Positions 17,708 to 26,700 of a DNA stretch of 64,000 bases are shown piece by piece. The stretch's first letter is position 1, and every line of letters starts with the position of its first letter. The notes under the pieces are model-generated. The model was not told the origin of the DNA. It ran no database searches and worked only from the letters and a program-made list of their open reading frames with translations. This stretch comes from JAAYDY01 sp964500225 (lineage in GTDB: Bacteria; Planctomycetota; Phycisphaerae; FEN-1346; JAACEH01): the NCBI GenBank assembly GCA_964500225.1, contig CAZCOA010000003.1, positions 74,154 through 138,153 of the forward strand. Direction: 5' to 3'. The position numbers were made by a program, and so were the translations under genes.

Positions 17708-19314
17708 ACGGATGTCCTTTCGTCGAGTGTCACGAGGGTCGGGGGGAGGCCGAGGCGTCCGCGGCCGGTGCGGGCGATTTGCCGCGCGCGGAGGGCCAAC
17801 CGTTCGAGCGTGCCGGCCGTGCGATCGAGCAAACCCGGCAGGGCCGTCTTCTGGATGACGTAGCCGTCGCGGCCGAAACGGCGCGGATCGTCGCCGTGGC
17901 GAGTGCGTTTCCAGTCGCGTTCGGCCCTGACGGCGCTGCGTCGGGCAGCCCGGGCGGCGTCGCGAAGCACGGCGGCCATGTCGCGGGCAATCTGCCGGGC
18001 CTGGACCGAGTCGCCGCGCGCCGCGGCCTCCACGCGCAGACGATCGAGCAGAACGACGTCCTGCCACGTCTGAAACCGTCCGAGTTGCTCATCCAACAGG
18101 TCGGCCGCCAGGAGCCACATGCCGAACTCGCTTGCGTTGAGTGTGACGTGCGGCCGGGCGGCCTCGAGCCGGCGGCGTGCGGCGGCAATGGCCTTGCGCC
18201 GTGCGGCCGCGTCGGCCACGTCCTGCGGCGTGATGGCGTACTGGTGCCGGCGCGAATTCTCCACGAGGGCCTTGCGCAGCCGCAGCAGCCCGGGCGCTGC
18301 CGCGTGCAGTCGGCGGATCGCCAGCGCCGCCGAGGCGTGCCGCGTCAGGCCGTAGCGGTTGCGGACGAAGCGCGCGGCCACAGCGGCTTCGTCGGCCTTG
18401 GGGTTGGCGAACAGGGCCGCCCCCAGCGCCAGGCCCCAGTGCGTCGAGCCGCCCAGTTGCCGCTCGGGGCACCACACGGTGTTGATCATGCCGATCACGC
18501 CGCGGGCGCGGTGGGCGTGGCCGATGCGGGCGAACTCGCGGAGGTTCGCCAGGTTCGATTCGTCGGGCATCGTCGTCGTGAACACGCGGGCGGTGGCCGG
18601 ACAGCCCAGCACCTGGAACCCCAGGTCGGTCAGGGTGCGGTTGTCGGCCTCGATGGGATGATGGATGAAGTAGTCCCAGTGGGCGACGATGCAGTCGCGC
18701 GGCACGCGGCGGGCGATCCGGGCGTCCTTGACCAGATGGTCGCCCCAGAGGATCATCCGTTTGCCCAGGCCGGTGACGATGCGGTGAACGGCCAGGACGT
18801 GGTCGGCGAAGAGCCGCCACTGGGGCAGCCCCCGGCGGCGGCAGCGCGGACAGTCGCCGAACTGGACTTCGTCCAGTCCCACGTGCAGGTACGGGGCCGG
18901 AAAGAGCTCGGCCGTCTCGGTCAGCACGTCGGCCAGCACCTCGAGCGACTCGGGGTGCGACGGGCACAGGGCGTTGAACTGCGTGGCCGAGCCTTCGAAC
19001 AGGTGACGGTACTTGTTCAGGTGAGTGATGTAGAGCGTGTGGCCCAGGGCCTCCACCTCGGGCACCACCTGGAGGCCGTGCCGCGCGGCCAAGTCGATCA
19101 GCCGCTTCATCTGGTCGCGCGTCAGGGCGTAGCGCGAGGCCAGCTCCGGCCGCCGCTGCAATTGCAACGAACAGCCCTGGTCGTCGGTGAAATGCCAGAA
19201 CAGGGTGTTATAGCCCCAGGCGGCCAACTGGGGGATGAGCCGGCGATAGTAGTCGTACCGCTCGACGATCCTTACGCAATCGATCATCGCGCCGTTGATC
19301 CATGGGGCGGACAT
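17704..19314 (-). CDS. GH20-like (beta-N-acetylhexosaminidase fold) protein
   Basis: 536 residues without signal peptide. Residues 1-310 follow the GH20 TIM barrel: MIDCVR..., WGYNTLFWHFTDDQG, GLQVVPEVEALGH and the catalytic pair Asp148-Glu149 in YLHVGLDEVQFGDC, then WGDHL. GH20 enzymes use this pair for substrate-assisted cleavage of GlcNAc or GalNAc ends. The C-terminal 200 residues are helical and Arg-rich. Start ATG at 19314 is preferred because AAGGAGG lies 6 nt upstream; it overlaps prfA by 31 bases. A second ATG at 19287 overlaps the prfA stop as ATGA. The position between prfA and prmC is unusual. Confidence 0.85.
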   Translation of the reverse strand: MSAPWINGAMIDCVRIVERYDYYRRLIPQLAAWGYNTLFWHFTDDQGCSLQLQRRPELASRYALTRDQMKRLIDLAARHGLQVVPEVEALGHTLYITHLNKYRHLFEGSATQFNALCPSHPESLEVLADVLTETAELFPAPYLHVGLDEVQFGDCPRCRRRGLPQWRLFADHVLAVHRIVTGLGKRMILWGDHLVKDARIARRVPRDCIVAHWDYFIHHPIEADNRTLTDLGFQVLGCPATARVFTTTMPDESNLANLREFARIGHAHRARGVIGMINTVWCPERQLGGSTHWGLALGAALFANPKADEAAVAARFVRNRYGLTRHASAALAIRRLHAAAPGLLRLRKALVENSRRHQYAITPQDVADAAARRKAIAAARRRLEAARPHVTLNASEFGMWLLAADLLDEQLGRFQTWQDVVLLDRLRVEAAARGDSVQARQIARDMAAVLRDAARAARRSAVRAERDWKRTRHGDDPRRFGRDGYVIQKTALPGLLDRTAGTLERLALRARQIARTGRGRLGLPPTLVTLDERTSV

Positions 19315-20420
19315 GAGCCGGCCTCCTTACCCAGGCGGGCCAGTCGATCCTCGTGGTCGGCCAGACGGAGGGCCTGGATCAGTTCGTCGAGGTGTCCGGC
19401 CATGACCGCATCGAGGTTGTAGGCGGTGTAGCCGATGCGATGGTCGGTGACGCGGTTCTGGGGGAAGTTGTAGGTGCGGATGCGGGCGTTGCGGTCGCCG
19501 GAACCGATCTTGAGTCGGCGATCGGCATCGCGTGCGGCGCGGCGTTCGGACTCGTACAGGTCGAACAGCCGCGACTTCAGCAGGCGCCAGGCCTTGTCGC
19601 GGTTCTGGTGCTGGCTTTTGGACTCCTGCATCATGACGACGATGCCGGTCGGCAGGTGGGTCATGCGTACGGCGCTGGAGACCTTGTTGACGTTCTGGCC
19701 GCCGGGGCCGCCGGCCCGCATGACGTCGATGCGGACGTCCTCTTCTTTGATTTGGATGTCCAGTTCCTCGGGCTCGGGCATGACGGCGACGGTGGCGGCC
19801 GAGGTGTGGATGCGGCCCTGGGCCTCGGTGGCCGGGACGCGCTGCACGCGGTGCCCGCCGGACTCGTAGGCCAGATCGCGGAACGCCCCGTCGCCCTCGA
19901 CGTTGACAATGACCTCGCGGAATCCGCCCAGGGGCGTCGGACTGGCCGACATCACCTCGAACTTCCAGCCCCGGTCTTCGGCGTAATGCCGGTACATCTC
20001 CAGCAGGTCGCCGGCGAACAGGGCGGCCTCGTCGCCGCCGGTGCCGGCACGGATCTCCAGGATCAGGCTCCCGGCGTCCATGCGGTCCTCGGCCTCCAGG
20101 AGCATCGTCCGCAGCGACTCCAGCAGCGACTGTTCCTGGCTCTGCAACTGGCTGGCTTCCTCGTTGGCCAGTTGCCGCATCTCGGGGTCGTCGGTCTCGG
20201 CCGCCATCTGCTCGGCCTCCTGGCGGCGTCGGGCGACGTCGCGGTACCGGCGATACGGCTCCACCTGCCGCAGCAGGCGTCCGCGCTCGCGCATCAGTGG
20301 CTGGAGCCGCGACCCGTCGGCGGCGATCTCCGGCGACGCCAGCAGCGCGTCGATCTCGTCGAGCCGTCGGCTCATGGCGTCCAGCGAGTCAAGGTATCCG
20401 ATGTGCGGTTTGTCGGCCAT
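19284..20420 (-). CDS. prfA: Peptide chain release factor 1
   Basis: 378 residues. The GGQ loop is at 240-242 (MRAGGPGGQNVNKVSSAVR), which enters the peptidyl-transferase centre. The stop-codon recognition tripeptide is PAT in RVQRVPATEAQGRIHTSA, the RF1 (UAA/UAG) type rather than SPF of RF2. EIRAGTGGDEAALFA and ESKSQHQNRDKA are further family blocks. The C-terminal tail is about 15 residues longer than usual because it overlaps the GH20-like start. ATG at 20420 has AGG 9 nt upstream. Confidence 0.97.
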   Translation of the reverse strand: MADKPHIGYLDSLDAMSRRLDEIDALLASPEIAADGSRLQPLMRERGRLLRQVEPYRRYRDVARRRQEAEQMAAETDDPEMRQLANEEASQLQSQEQSLLESLRTMLLEAEDRMDAGSLILEIRAGTGGDEAALFAGDLLEMYRHYAEDRGWKFEVMSASPTPLGGFREVIVNVEGDGAFRDLAYESGGHRVQRVPATEAQGRIHTSAATVAVMPEPEELDIQIKEEDVRIDVMRAGGPGGQNVNKVSSAVRMTHLPTGIVVMMQESKSQHQNRDKAWRLLKSRLFDLYESERRAARDADRRLKIGSGDRNARIRTYNFPQNRVTDHRIGYTAYNLDAVMAGHLDELIQALRLADHEDRLARLGKEAGSCPPHGSTAR

Positions 20421-20505
20421 CTGGAGAGCCTGCCACGTGCAAGGTGCCGCGTTCGGGGGTTCGCATGCCGCCGGCGGCCAGAGACGGCCCGCCGGTAAAT
20501 GTGGA

Positions 20506-20548
20506 GAGGGCGGACACGCTCCCCTTGGCCGGAGCGGCGTCCGCCCTC
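20506..20548 (-). terminator. Hairpin between rpmE and prfA
   Basis: GAGGGCGGAC (20506-20515) pairs with GTCCGCCCTC (20539-20548), 10-bp stem with a longer loop that can pair further. It lies just after the rpmE stop on the minus strand but has no clear T-run, so it may be a weak terminator or an RNA-stability element within the unit. Confidence 0.5.
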
Positions 20549-20561
20549 TTCGTCAGCCCAG

Positions 20562-20792
20562 CTACTTGCTGCCGGTGTTGGCGGCCTTGCGCTGGCCCCA
20601 GTTGTATTTCTTCTGGAACTTCTCGACCCGGCCGGCCGTGTCCACCAGTTTCTGCGTCCCGGTGAAGAACGGATGACAGTTCGAGCAGATTTCGACCTTG
20701 ATCTGCGGCCGCGTGCTGCGGGTCTTGAACGTGTTCCCGCAACCGCACGTCACCGTACACTCGACGTACTTCGGATGGATTTTTTCTTTCAC
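20562..20792 (-). CDS. rpmE: 50S ribosomal protein L31, zinc-binding type
   Basis: 76 residues. Four cysteines Cys16, Cys18, Cys36 and Cys39 form the zinc site of the C+ type. The start KEKIHPKYVECTVTCGCGNTF and CHPFFTGTQKLVDTAGRVEKF (seen in parts) are diagnostic. GTG start at 20792 with GAGGA 8 nt upstream. It heads the leftward unit rpmE-prfA-GH20-prmC. Confidence 0.98.
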   Translation of the reverse strand: MKEKIHPKYVECTVTCGCGNTFKTRSTRPQIKVEICSNCHPFFTGTQKLVDTAGRVEKFQKKYNWGQRKAANTGSK

Positions 20793-20862
20793 GACAGTCG
20801 TCCTCGATCAACGGCCCCCGAGGGAGCCTCCGTCCAGTGCCCAAGCCCAATCTGAACAAGCT

Positions 20863-20891
20863 AGTGTATCGCGCCGGGCCGGGAAATGCAA
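20863..20891 (-). promoter_or_regulatory. Sigma70-like promoter for rpmE
   Basis: On the minus strand TTGCAT (20891-20886), 17-nt spacer, TACACT (20868-20863), about 65 nt before the rpmE start. Confidence 0.55.
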
Positions 20892-20930
20892 GCACTTTCG
20901 CTGCCGCCCGGATCGCCGATCTCAGGGGCG

Positions 20931-21524
20931 TCAACGGGCCAGATGGAGTTTGTAAACCGTCACGAGGGTGTTCTCGTCCTCGGCGTCGCTTGCCAATTCG
21001 AGGCTGCATCGCAGTACCTTCAGGGGCGTGCCGGACGGGTCTGTGAAGGTGCACGGCTGCTGATCGCCGTAGAAGAACTGGAACGATCCGTCGATGCACG
21101 GCCGGAAGGTGATGCGAGGTTCGCCGCCGGGGGCCCACCGGTCGTCGAGCCACAGGGTGCCGGGCAGGTCGGCCGTCTTATCGCCGCACCGAAAGATCGC
21201 CTTGCGATTGGTTTCGAATCGGACGGGATACTTGGCCTCGTCGGTCCTGCGCGTGGCGAACCGACCGTCATCGGCGGCCGGACCCGCGGCAACGGCGTCC
21301 GGCGCCGTCGCCGTGTTCCGCAGCGACGGATCGGGGATGGGCTGCGGTTGCGCGGCGGCCGGTGACGGCTGGACCGGAGTCGTGCCGGTGGCGGACGGCG
21401 GCGGGGCGACTGTACCGGTCGGCGGCTTTCTGCTGCGAGTTTGCGTGCACCCTGCCCAAGCCGTCATTGTCCACACGATGCCTGCGATCGCGGCGAACGC
21501 CTGAATTCGTTGTCGGATACTCAT
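20931..21524 (-). CDS. Lipoprotein of unknown function
   Basis: 197 residues. Signal with lipobox AWAGC near residue 26, then a 60-residue Pro/Ala/Thr-rich linker and a C-terminal globular domain of about 110 residues (YPVRFETNRKAIFRCGD to the end) with two cysteine-containing strands. Not recognised; likely an outer-membrane or periplasmic anchored protein. ATG at 21524 has AGGTGG just upstream and is preferred over a GTG three codons earlier. Confidence 0.72.
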   Translation of the reverse strand: MSIRQRIQAFAAIAGIVWTMTAWAGCTQTRSRKPPTGTVAPPPSATGTTPVQPSPAAAQPQPIPDPSLRNTATAPDAVAAGPAADDGRFATRRTDEAKYPVRFETNRKAIFRCGDKTADLPGTLWLDDRWAPGGEPRITFRPCIDGSFQFFYGDQQPCTFTDPSGTPLKVLRCSLELASDAEDENTLVTVYKLHLAR

Positions 21525-21639
21525 GGACCCCACCTGCGGTTGCTCCTACTACGGATGCCTCGCTCGATGTCTAGGCTGCCGGCGGCCAAAGGGTACCGTC
21601 GGCGCGGTTGGAATTCCAGCGGAATCGCCGCCGCGCGGG

Positions 21640-22668
21640 TCAGACGTCCGGCCGGTGGGCGGCGTAGAACTGGTCGTAGTCGGCCAGCATCCGCTTCAGG
21701 AGGTTGGGCGTGTCGAGGCCGTAGGGGCAGCGGCTGCTGCATTGGCGGCACTCGGTGCATTGTTCGATGCGGTGCATCTGCTCGCGCCACGCATCGGTCA
21801 GCAGCGGCTCGTAGGGCGCCCGCCTCAGCAGCAGCGACATGCGGGCGGCCATGGGAATCGGGATATCCTGGGGGCACGGCAGGCAGTAGCCGCAGCCGCG
21901 GCAGAACTCGCCGGCCAGGTCGCGGCGGTCGCGTTGGATGGCCTCGCGCATGGCGTCGTCCAGAGCCGGCGGATGGGCCTCCAGGCGGAGGAACTCGTCC
22001 AATTCGGCCTCGCGCTGGATGCCCCAGATGGGCACGACGTTGCCGAATTGCCGCAAAAAAGCGAACGCAGTGGCAGCGCGGGTGATCAAGCCTCCGCTCA
22101 GGGCTTTCATGGCGATCAGGCCGATGTCGCGGTCCTTGCACAGTTCCGGCAGTCGCAGGTCCTCGTCGCTGGAAATCGAGCTGAGGGGAAACTGAAGGGT
22201 GTCGTAGAGTCCCGACTCCACGGCGGCGCGGGCCACGGTCAGGCGATGGTTGGTGATGCCGATGAAGCGCGTCATGCCTTTGCGTTGGGCCTCGACCGCG
22301 CCGGCGTAGGCCGACTTGCGATCGTCCGGGTCGGGCAGCGACGCGGGATTGTGCAGTTGCAGCAGGTCCACGTAGTCGGTCTTGAGATTCCGCAGGCTAA
22401 CGGCCAGGTGCTCCAGCAGTCCCTTGCGGTCGGGGGCGTGGCTCTTGGTGGCGATAACGATTTTTGACCGCACGTCGGCCAGGGCCAGGCCGATTTTTTC
22501 TTCGCTATCGCTGTACATGCGTGCGGTGTCGAAGAAATTGATGCCGGCGTCGTAGGCTCGCCGCAGGAGCCGCGCGGCGTCGGAGGCGGGGATGCGCTGA
22601 ATCGGCAGGGCCCCGAAGGCGGTTCGCGTGACTAGAAGCTCGGTTCGTCCAAGTCTGACGGTTTCCAT
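21640..22668 (-). CDS. Aldo/keto reductase with C-terminal two-cluster Fe-S domain (second copy)
   Basis: 342 residues, same architecture as the protein at 1849-2871. The AKR tetrad is seen in FFDTARMYSDSEE, VIATKSHAP and LLQLHNPAS. The tail holds CRGCGYCLPCPQDIPIPM and CTECRQCSSRCPYGLD, eight Cys for two [4Fe-4S] clusters. It starts 38 nt after the MMPL gene stop and is likely co-transcribed with it. The two copies differ through most of the barrel, so they are old paralogues and not a recent duplication. Confidence 0.88.
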   Translation of the reverse strand: METVRLGRTELLVTRTAFGALPIQRIPASDAARLLRRAYDAGINFFDTARMYSDSEEKIGLALADVRSKIVIATKSHAPDRKGLLEHLAVSLRNLKTDYVDLLQLHNPASLPDPDDRKSAYAGAVEAQRKGMTRFIGITNHRLTVARAAVESGLYDTLQFPLSSISSDEDLRLPELCKDRDIGLIAMKALSGGLITRAATAFAFLRQFGNVVPIWGIQREAELDEFLRLEAHPPALDDAMREAIQRDRRDLAGEFCRGCGYCLPCPQDIPIPMAARMSLLLRRAPYEPLLTDAWREQMHRIEQCTECRQCSSRCPYGLDTPNLLKRMLADYDQFYAAHRPDV

Positions 22669-22706
22669 CGGTTTCGACGACTCCCGTAGGAGGCAAGTAT
22701 TTCGAC

Positions 22707-25046
22707 TCAGGCCGCGGGTGCAGGCGTGTTGCCGTCGTCGGCGCCGCTCTGGCGGCGGCGTTCGGCCGCGCGGCCCAGCATCAGAGCAATGGCCGGCACC
22801 AGCAGCGGCCGCACCAGGAACGTGTCCACGAGGATGCCCACGGCCAGGGCGAAGCCGAGCTGGATCATCAGGCTGAGGTTGCCGGCGATCATGCTGGCGA
22901 ACGTGCCGGCGACGATGATCCCGCAGGCCGAGACGATGCCGCCGGTGCGCTGGAGGGCGACTCGGACGGCCTCGTCCAGCGGCAGGCGGCGGCGCTCCTG
23001 GGCGATGCGCGTGCAGACGTAGATATTATAGTCCACGCCGACCGCGACGAGGATCACCAGCAGGAAGAACCGGACCTTCCAGTCAAGCCCTGCTTCGCCC
23101 AAACAACCGACGAACACCCAGTCGGCGGCGCCGAGGGCGGCCGTAACGCTCAGGATCGTGCCGCCAATGAGGAACAGGCCCAGCACCGGCCGTCGCAACA
23201 CCGCCAGTAGGATGAGGTACACGGCGATCAGGACGGCGGCTGTAACGACGACGAAGTCGCAGCGGCTGGCGTCGCGGATGTCGGCCAGCGTGGCCGAGGG
23301 ACCGGCGATGGCAGTCTCGAGCGGGGGATCGGATTCGGCGGCGACCCGCGCGGCAACGTGTTGCAGGCGTTCGGCCGCGTCGATGCTCGCGTCCGTGTAG
23401 GGGCCCTCGCGCAGCAGGACGGTCATCTTCGCCGCCGACCGGTCGGCGGTGTAGTAGTTGGCGCGGACCGCCCCCAGAATCAGGCCGCTGCGGGCCAGAT
23501 CGTCGGGTGTCCGGTAGCGCACGGCATCGCGGCCGAGAGGCTGGCCGGGCCAGAACACGTTCTCGACCATGGGGTCGGCGGCCAGACGGTCGGCCACGCG
23601 GCTCATGGCGGCCCAGGCCGCGGCATCCTCAAGCAAATTGCCCTTGCCGTCCGGCGCCCGGACGAGGACCGTCAGCGGGCCCATCGTGCCTGGACTGAAA
23701 TCGCGGCGGAGAATCTCGAATCCGCGGACGCTGGACCAGTGGCCCGACAGTTCATCGAAGATGTTGTAGCTCGTGGCGGCCGTGAAGGAAGCGGCACTCG
23801 GCGCGGCGAGGATCGCCAGGACCAGGACGGTGGCGGCCATGGGGCGTCGGGTTACGGCAGCGGCCAGGCGATCCCACAGGCCGCCGGTCAGGCTTCGTGC
23901 AGCAGGGCCTCCACGGGCGGGCCAGAACAGCAGCCGCCCCGCCAGCAAGTAGAGGGCCGGCGCCAAGGTCATCGAGGCCAGGCACCCGATGGCCAGAGCA
24001 ACGGCAATGCTCGGCCCGGCTTTCTGGAACGCACGAAACTCCGCCAGGCACATCAGCGACAGACCCGCCATGGTCGTCAGGGCCGAAGCCAGGATGGCCG
24101 CCCCCGTGCCGCGCAGGGCCGAGGCCATGGCCTCGCCGAGCGTGCCTCCGGCGGCGGCCGCCTCCTTGTACCGGGCGATGATGAACAGACAGTAGTCGGT
24201 CCCGGAGCCGAAGAGGATCACGACGACCAGCATCTCGATGGACGGATCGGCCTGAAGCCCTAGCGGCGCCAGGGCGTAGAGCGTCCGCATGGCAACATGG
24301 ACGGCGGCGGCCAGCGTCACCAGCGGCACGAGCACGGCCACCGGACTGCGATAAACGGCCAGCAGAATGGCCATGACCAGGACGACGGTGACGACGGTGG
24401 ACCGCTCCACGCTCTGGGCGGTGGCGTCGTTGTAGTCGAGGTAGAAACCGGCGTCGCCGGTGATCTCGAACTGGAGTCGTCCAAGACGGCCGTCGGCTTG
24501 CATAGCCTCCAGATGTCCGCGCAGGGCCTTGACGACCGCCTGGGTGCGCCGGGCGGTGAAGATGTCGGGCATGCCGACGGCGACCATGGCGCTCGTGACG
24601 ACGCCGTCGTCGCGGCGGGAGGTCAGTTGATGGAACAGTGGCAGATCGGTGGCTGTGCTGCGGACGGGGGCGTCGCGCAGGTCGCGGCGGACCTGCTCGG
24701 CCCGTTGCGCCGGCACCGCGTCGGGCAGCGTGACCGGATCGCGGATCCAGCCGACCAGCCGCGCCACCGCTCCGTCAGGGCCGATGAGCTGCCCCAGGTC
24801 GATGCCGTCGTCGCTGTGCAGCACAATCAGGGCGGTCGAGTAGCGGCATTGGTCGGGGAAAAGGTCGCGGAGGCGTTGCTGGGCAGCCTGGCTGGGGCGG
24901 CTGTCGGGCAGATAGAGCTTGGTGCCGTCGTCGGCGCCGGCGTCGTTCTTGTGTACGGCGACGGCGAGCCCGACGGCCAACAGGATCCAGGCAACGAGCA
25001 CCAGGACCGCGGTGCGACGAGAAATGGAGGTCAGAGGCGCCGCCAT
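22707..25046 (-). CDS. MMPL-family RND-superfamily transporter
   Basis: 779 residues, two repeated halves of a soluble loop plus membrane helices, typical of MmpL/HpnN-type lipid exporters. The proton-relay Asp-Tyr pairs are both present, Asp284-Tyr285 (GSGTDYCLFI) and Asp672-Tyr673 (AVGVDYNIYV). Family members move lipids or other hydrophobic molecules out of the inner membrane; the cargo here is unknown. ATG at 25046 has GGGGAG 4 nt upstream. An Fe-S aldo/keto reductase follows 38 nt downstream. Confidence 0.92.
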   Translation of the reverse strand: MAAPLTSISRRTAVLVLVAWILLAVGLAVAVHKNDAGADDGTKLYLPDSRPSQAAQQRLRDLFPDQCRYSTALIVLHSDDGIDLGQLIGPDGAVARLVGWIRDPVTLPDAVPAQRAEQVRRDLRDAPVRSTATDLPLFHQLTSRRDDGVVTSAMVAVGMPDIFTARRTQAVVKALRGHLEAMQADGRLGRLQFEITGDAGFYLDYNDATAQSVERSTVVTVVLVMAILLAVYRSPVAVLVPLVTLAAAVHVAMRTLYALAPLGLQADPSIEMLVVVILFGSGTDYCLFIIARYKEAAAAGGTLGEAMASALRGTGAAILASALTTMAGLSLMCLAEFRAFQKAGPSIAVALAIGCLASMTLAPALYLLAGRLLFWPARGGPAARSLTGGLWDRLAAAVTRRPMAATVLVLAILAAPSAASFTAATSYNIFDELSGHWSSVRGFEILRRDFSPGTMGPLTVLVRAPDGKGNLLEDAAAWAAMSRVADRLAADPMVENVFWPGQPLGRDAVRYRTPDDLARSGLILGAVRANYYTADRSAAKMTVLLREGPYTDASIDAAERLQHVAARVAAESDPPLETAIAGPSATLADIRDASRCDFVVVTAAVLIAVYLILLAVLRRPVLGLFLIGGTILSVTAALGAADWVFVGCLGEAGLDWKVRFFLLVILVAVGVDYNIYVCTRIAQERRRLPLDEAVRVALQRTGGIVSACGIIVAGTFASMIAGNLSLMIQLGFALAVGILVDTFLVRPLLVPAIALMLGRAAERRRQSGADDGNTPAPAA

Positions 25047-25109
25047 GAAACTCCCCGGACGTCGATAGCCGCCCGGCCATCCGGGCTGGTCTGCGTCAGT
25101 CAGGGGCGT

Positions 25110-25138
25110 ATGCTAAACAGCCGTCGCCCAAAGGGCAA
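25110..25138 (-). promoter_or_regulatory. Sigma70-like promoter for the MMPL gene
   Basis: On the minus strand TTGCCC (25138-25133), 17-nt spacer, TAGCAT (25115-25110), about 60 nt upstream of the start at 25046. Confidence 0.5.
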
Positions 25139-25302
25139 GGAAAACCGCACGCGCAGGGCATCGCGGGTGCGTCTGAGGATGGCGGCCTGCGGGACAGTCC
25201 CGCAGCGGCCTTGATACCGACGCACTGTGCACGGCATCGGGTTGTCGCGGTCCATTCACGGTCACGGCTGTCGGGCCTGAGCCTCTGGTCGGCCGGCGAG
25301 GT

Positions 25303-26235
25303 TCAGGCGCGTTGGAGGGCTTGCACGCGGGCGGTGACGTCGGCCGTGGCGGGCAGGGCGAGACCGTGGCGGGCCGCCAGGCGTAGCAGCGCGGCACCCA
25401 GGAACTCGATCTCGGTCGGGCGACCGGCGAGGACGTCTTGCCACATGCTGGAGACGTTGTCGGCGGTGGCTCGGGCGGCATCGAGGGCGGCCGCCTCGGC
25501 CTGTTCGTCCGACAGAGCGACGCCTTCGGCCCGGGCCACTGCGGCGGCCTCGCGCGCCAGCGCGAACATCTGCCGGCGCAGGTCGTCGCGATCGGCCAGT
25601 TGGCCGTTGCGGACCGCCGCCAGGGCCGTCAGCGGATTGATGGCGGCGTTGACGGCCACTTTGCGCCACAGGGCGGGCCGCAGATCGTCCTCGACCGATG
25701 CCGGCAGGCCGGCCGAGCCCAGGAGCGTTGCGGCAGCTTCGGCGTGCGGCCGCAGCGGCGGCGATCCGTCCAGCAGGGTGGGCAGGTTCGCCACATGGCG
25801 GACGACGCCGTCAGGGCCGCGGTTGGCGGCCTGGTAGGTGACCGAGGCCACGAGTCGGTGCCTCGCCGCGGCGGGGCCGAGTCCCTCTCGCAGGGCGTCC
25901 AGAACACCGAGGCCGTTCTGGATGGTCAGGAGCGTGGTCGGGGGAGCCAACTCCGCCAGGCGGCGTCCGGCGTCGGCCAGGGCAGGGCACTTGACGCAGA
26001 CGACGGCCAGGTCGGCTGCGGGCAGATCGGCGGCGCGCGTGGTCGCTCGGCAGGGAGCCCGCAATCGTCCAGTCTCGGTTTCCAGGAGCAGCCCGTCGCG
26101 GTTCAACCGCGCTGCGCGGTCGGCCGAGTGGTCCAGGACGTGGACCTCATGGCCGGCGCTGCTCAAGCGCACGGCCAGCACGGTGCCGATGGCTCCCGGA
26201 CCAACGATGACGATGCGATGGGGCGACTGGGCCAT
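25303..26235 (-). CDS. panE: Ketopantoate reductase family (2-dehydropantoate 2-reductase)
   Basis: 310 residues. The N-terminal NADP fold starts with VIVGPGAIGTVLAVRL; the catalytic lysine is Lys192 in LWRKVAVNAAINPLTAL, and VSSMWQDVLAGRPTEIEFLGA is the C-terminal family block with the Ser and Glu that bind substrate. It would reduce ketopantoate to pantoate for coenzyme A, though this family includes paralogues with other substrates. No pantothenate genes are adjacent, so the name is probable rather than certain. Confidence 0.85.
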   Translation of the reverse strand: MAQSPHRIVIVGPGAIGTVLAVRLSSAGHEVHVLDHSADRAARLNRDGLLLETETGRLRAPCRATTRAADLPAADLAVVCVKCPALADAGRRLAELAPPTTLLTIQNGLGVLDALREGLGPAAARHRLVASVTYQAANRGPDGVVRHVANLPTLLDGSPPLRPHAEAAATLLGSAGLPASVEDDLRPALWRKVAVNAAINPLTALAAVRNGQLADRDDLRRQMFALAREAAAVARAEGVALSDEQAEAAALDAARATADNVSSMWQDVLAGRPTEIEFLGAALLRLAARHGLALPATADVTARVQALQRA

Positions 26236-26303
26236 GGTCTGCGGTTCCCGAAACGGGCCGTGGGTCGGAGGTCGCAGGGGCGATTCTACCCGGTCGCGCG
26301 GCG

Positions 26304-26669
26304 TCAGGAAACAGTCTTGGGCGGCGTCGTGCCGCGGTCGCGGTAGGCCAGCACGCGGACTTTTTCGATGGTGACCATGCCGTCGGCGACCATGCGGTTG
26401 ACCTCGGGCAGGAATGCCTCGATGCGTTCCGAGCGGTCCACGATCTCGACGATGACGGGCAGGTCGGCGCTGAGCCGCAAGATCGAGGCGGTGTGCAGAC
26501 GCGAGTTTTTGCCGAATCCCATGATGCCGCGCAGGACGGTGGCGCCGGCGAGGCCGCGACGGCGCGCCTCCGTGACAAGGGCCTCGTAGAGCGGCCGTCC
26601 GTCGCAGCGGTCGTCCTCGCCGATGAAGATGCGAAGCAGCTCGATCTCCTCTTGGCCTTCCAGCGGCAT
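26304..26669 (-). CDS. DUF190 protein (CrcB partner)
   Basis: 121 residues. It matches the DUF190 family: LLRIFIGEDDRCDGRPLYEALV, GLAGATVLRGIMGFG and LPVIVEIVDR (seen in parts). The fold is a small PII-like ferredoxin domain. Such genes often adjoin crcB, suggesting a regulatory or trimeric partner role in fluoride export. It starts 31 nt after the crcB stop, so the two form one unit. Confidence 0.88.
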   Translation of the reverse strand: MPLEGQEEIELLRIFIGEDDRCDGRPLYEALVTEARRRGLAGATVLRGIMGFGKNSRLHTASILRLSADLPVIVEIVDRSERIEAFLPEVNRMVADGMVTIEKVRVLAYRDRGTTPPKTVS

Positions 26670-26700
26670 GGCGATCCTCCTCTGTGGCGATGGCGACGGG

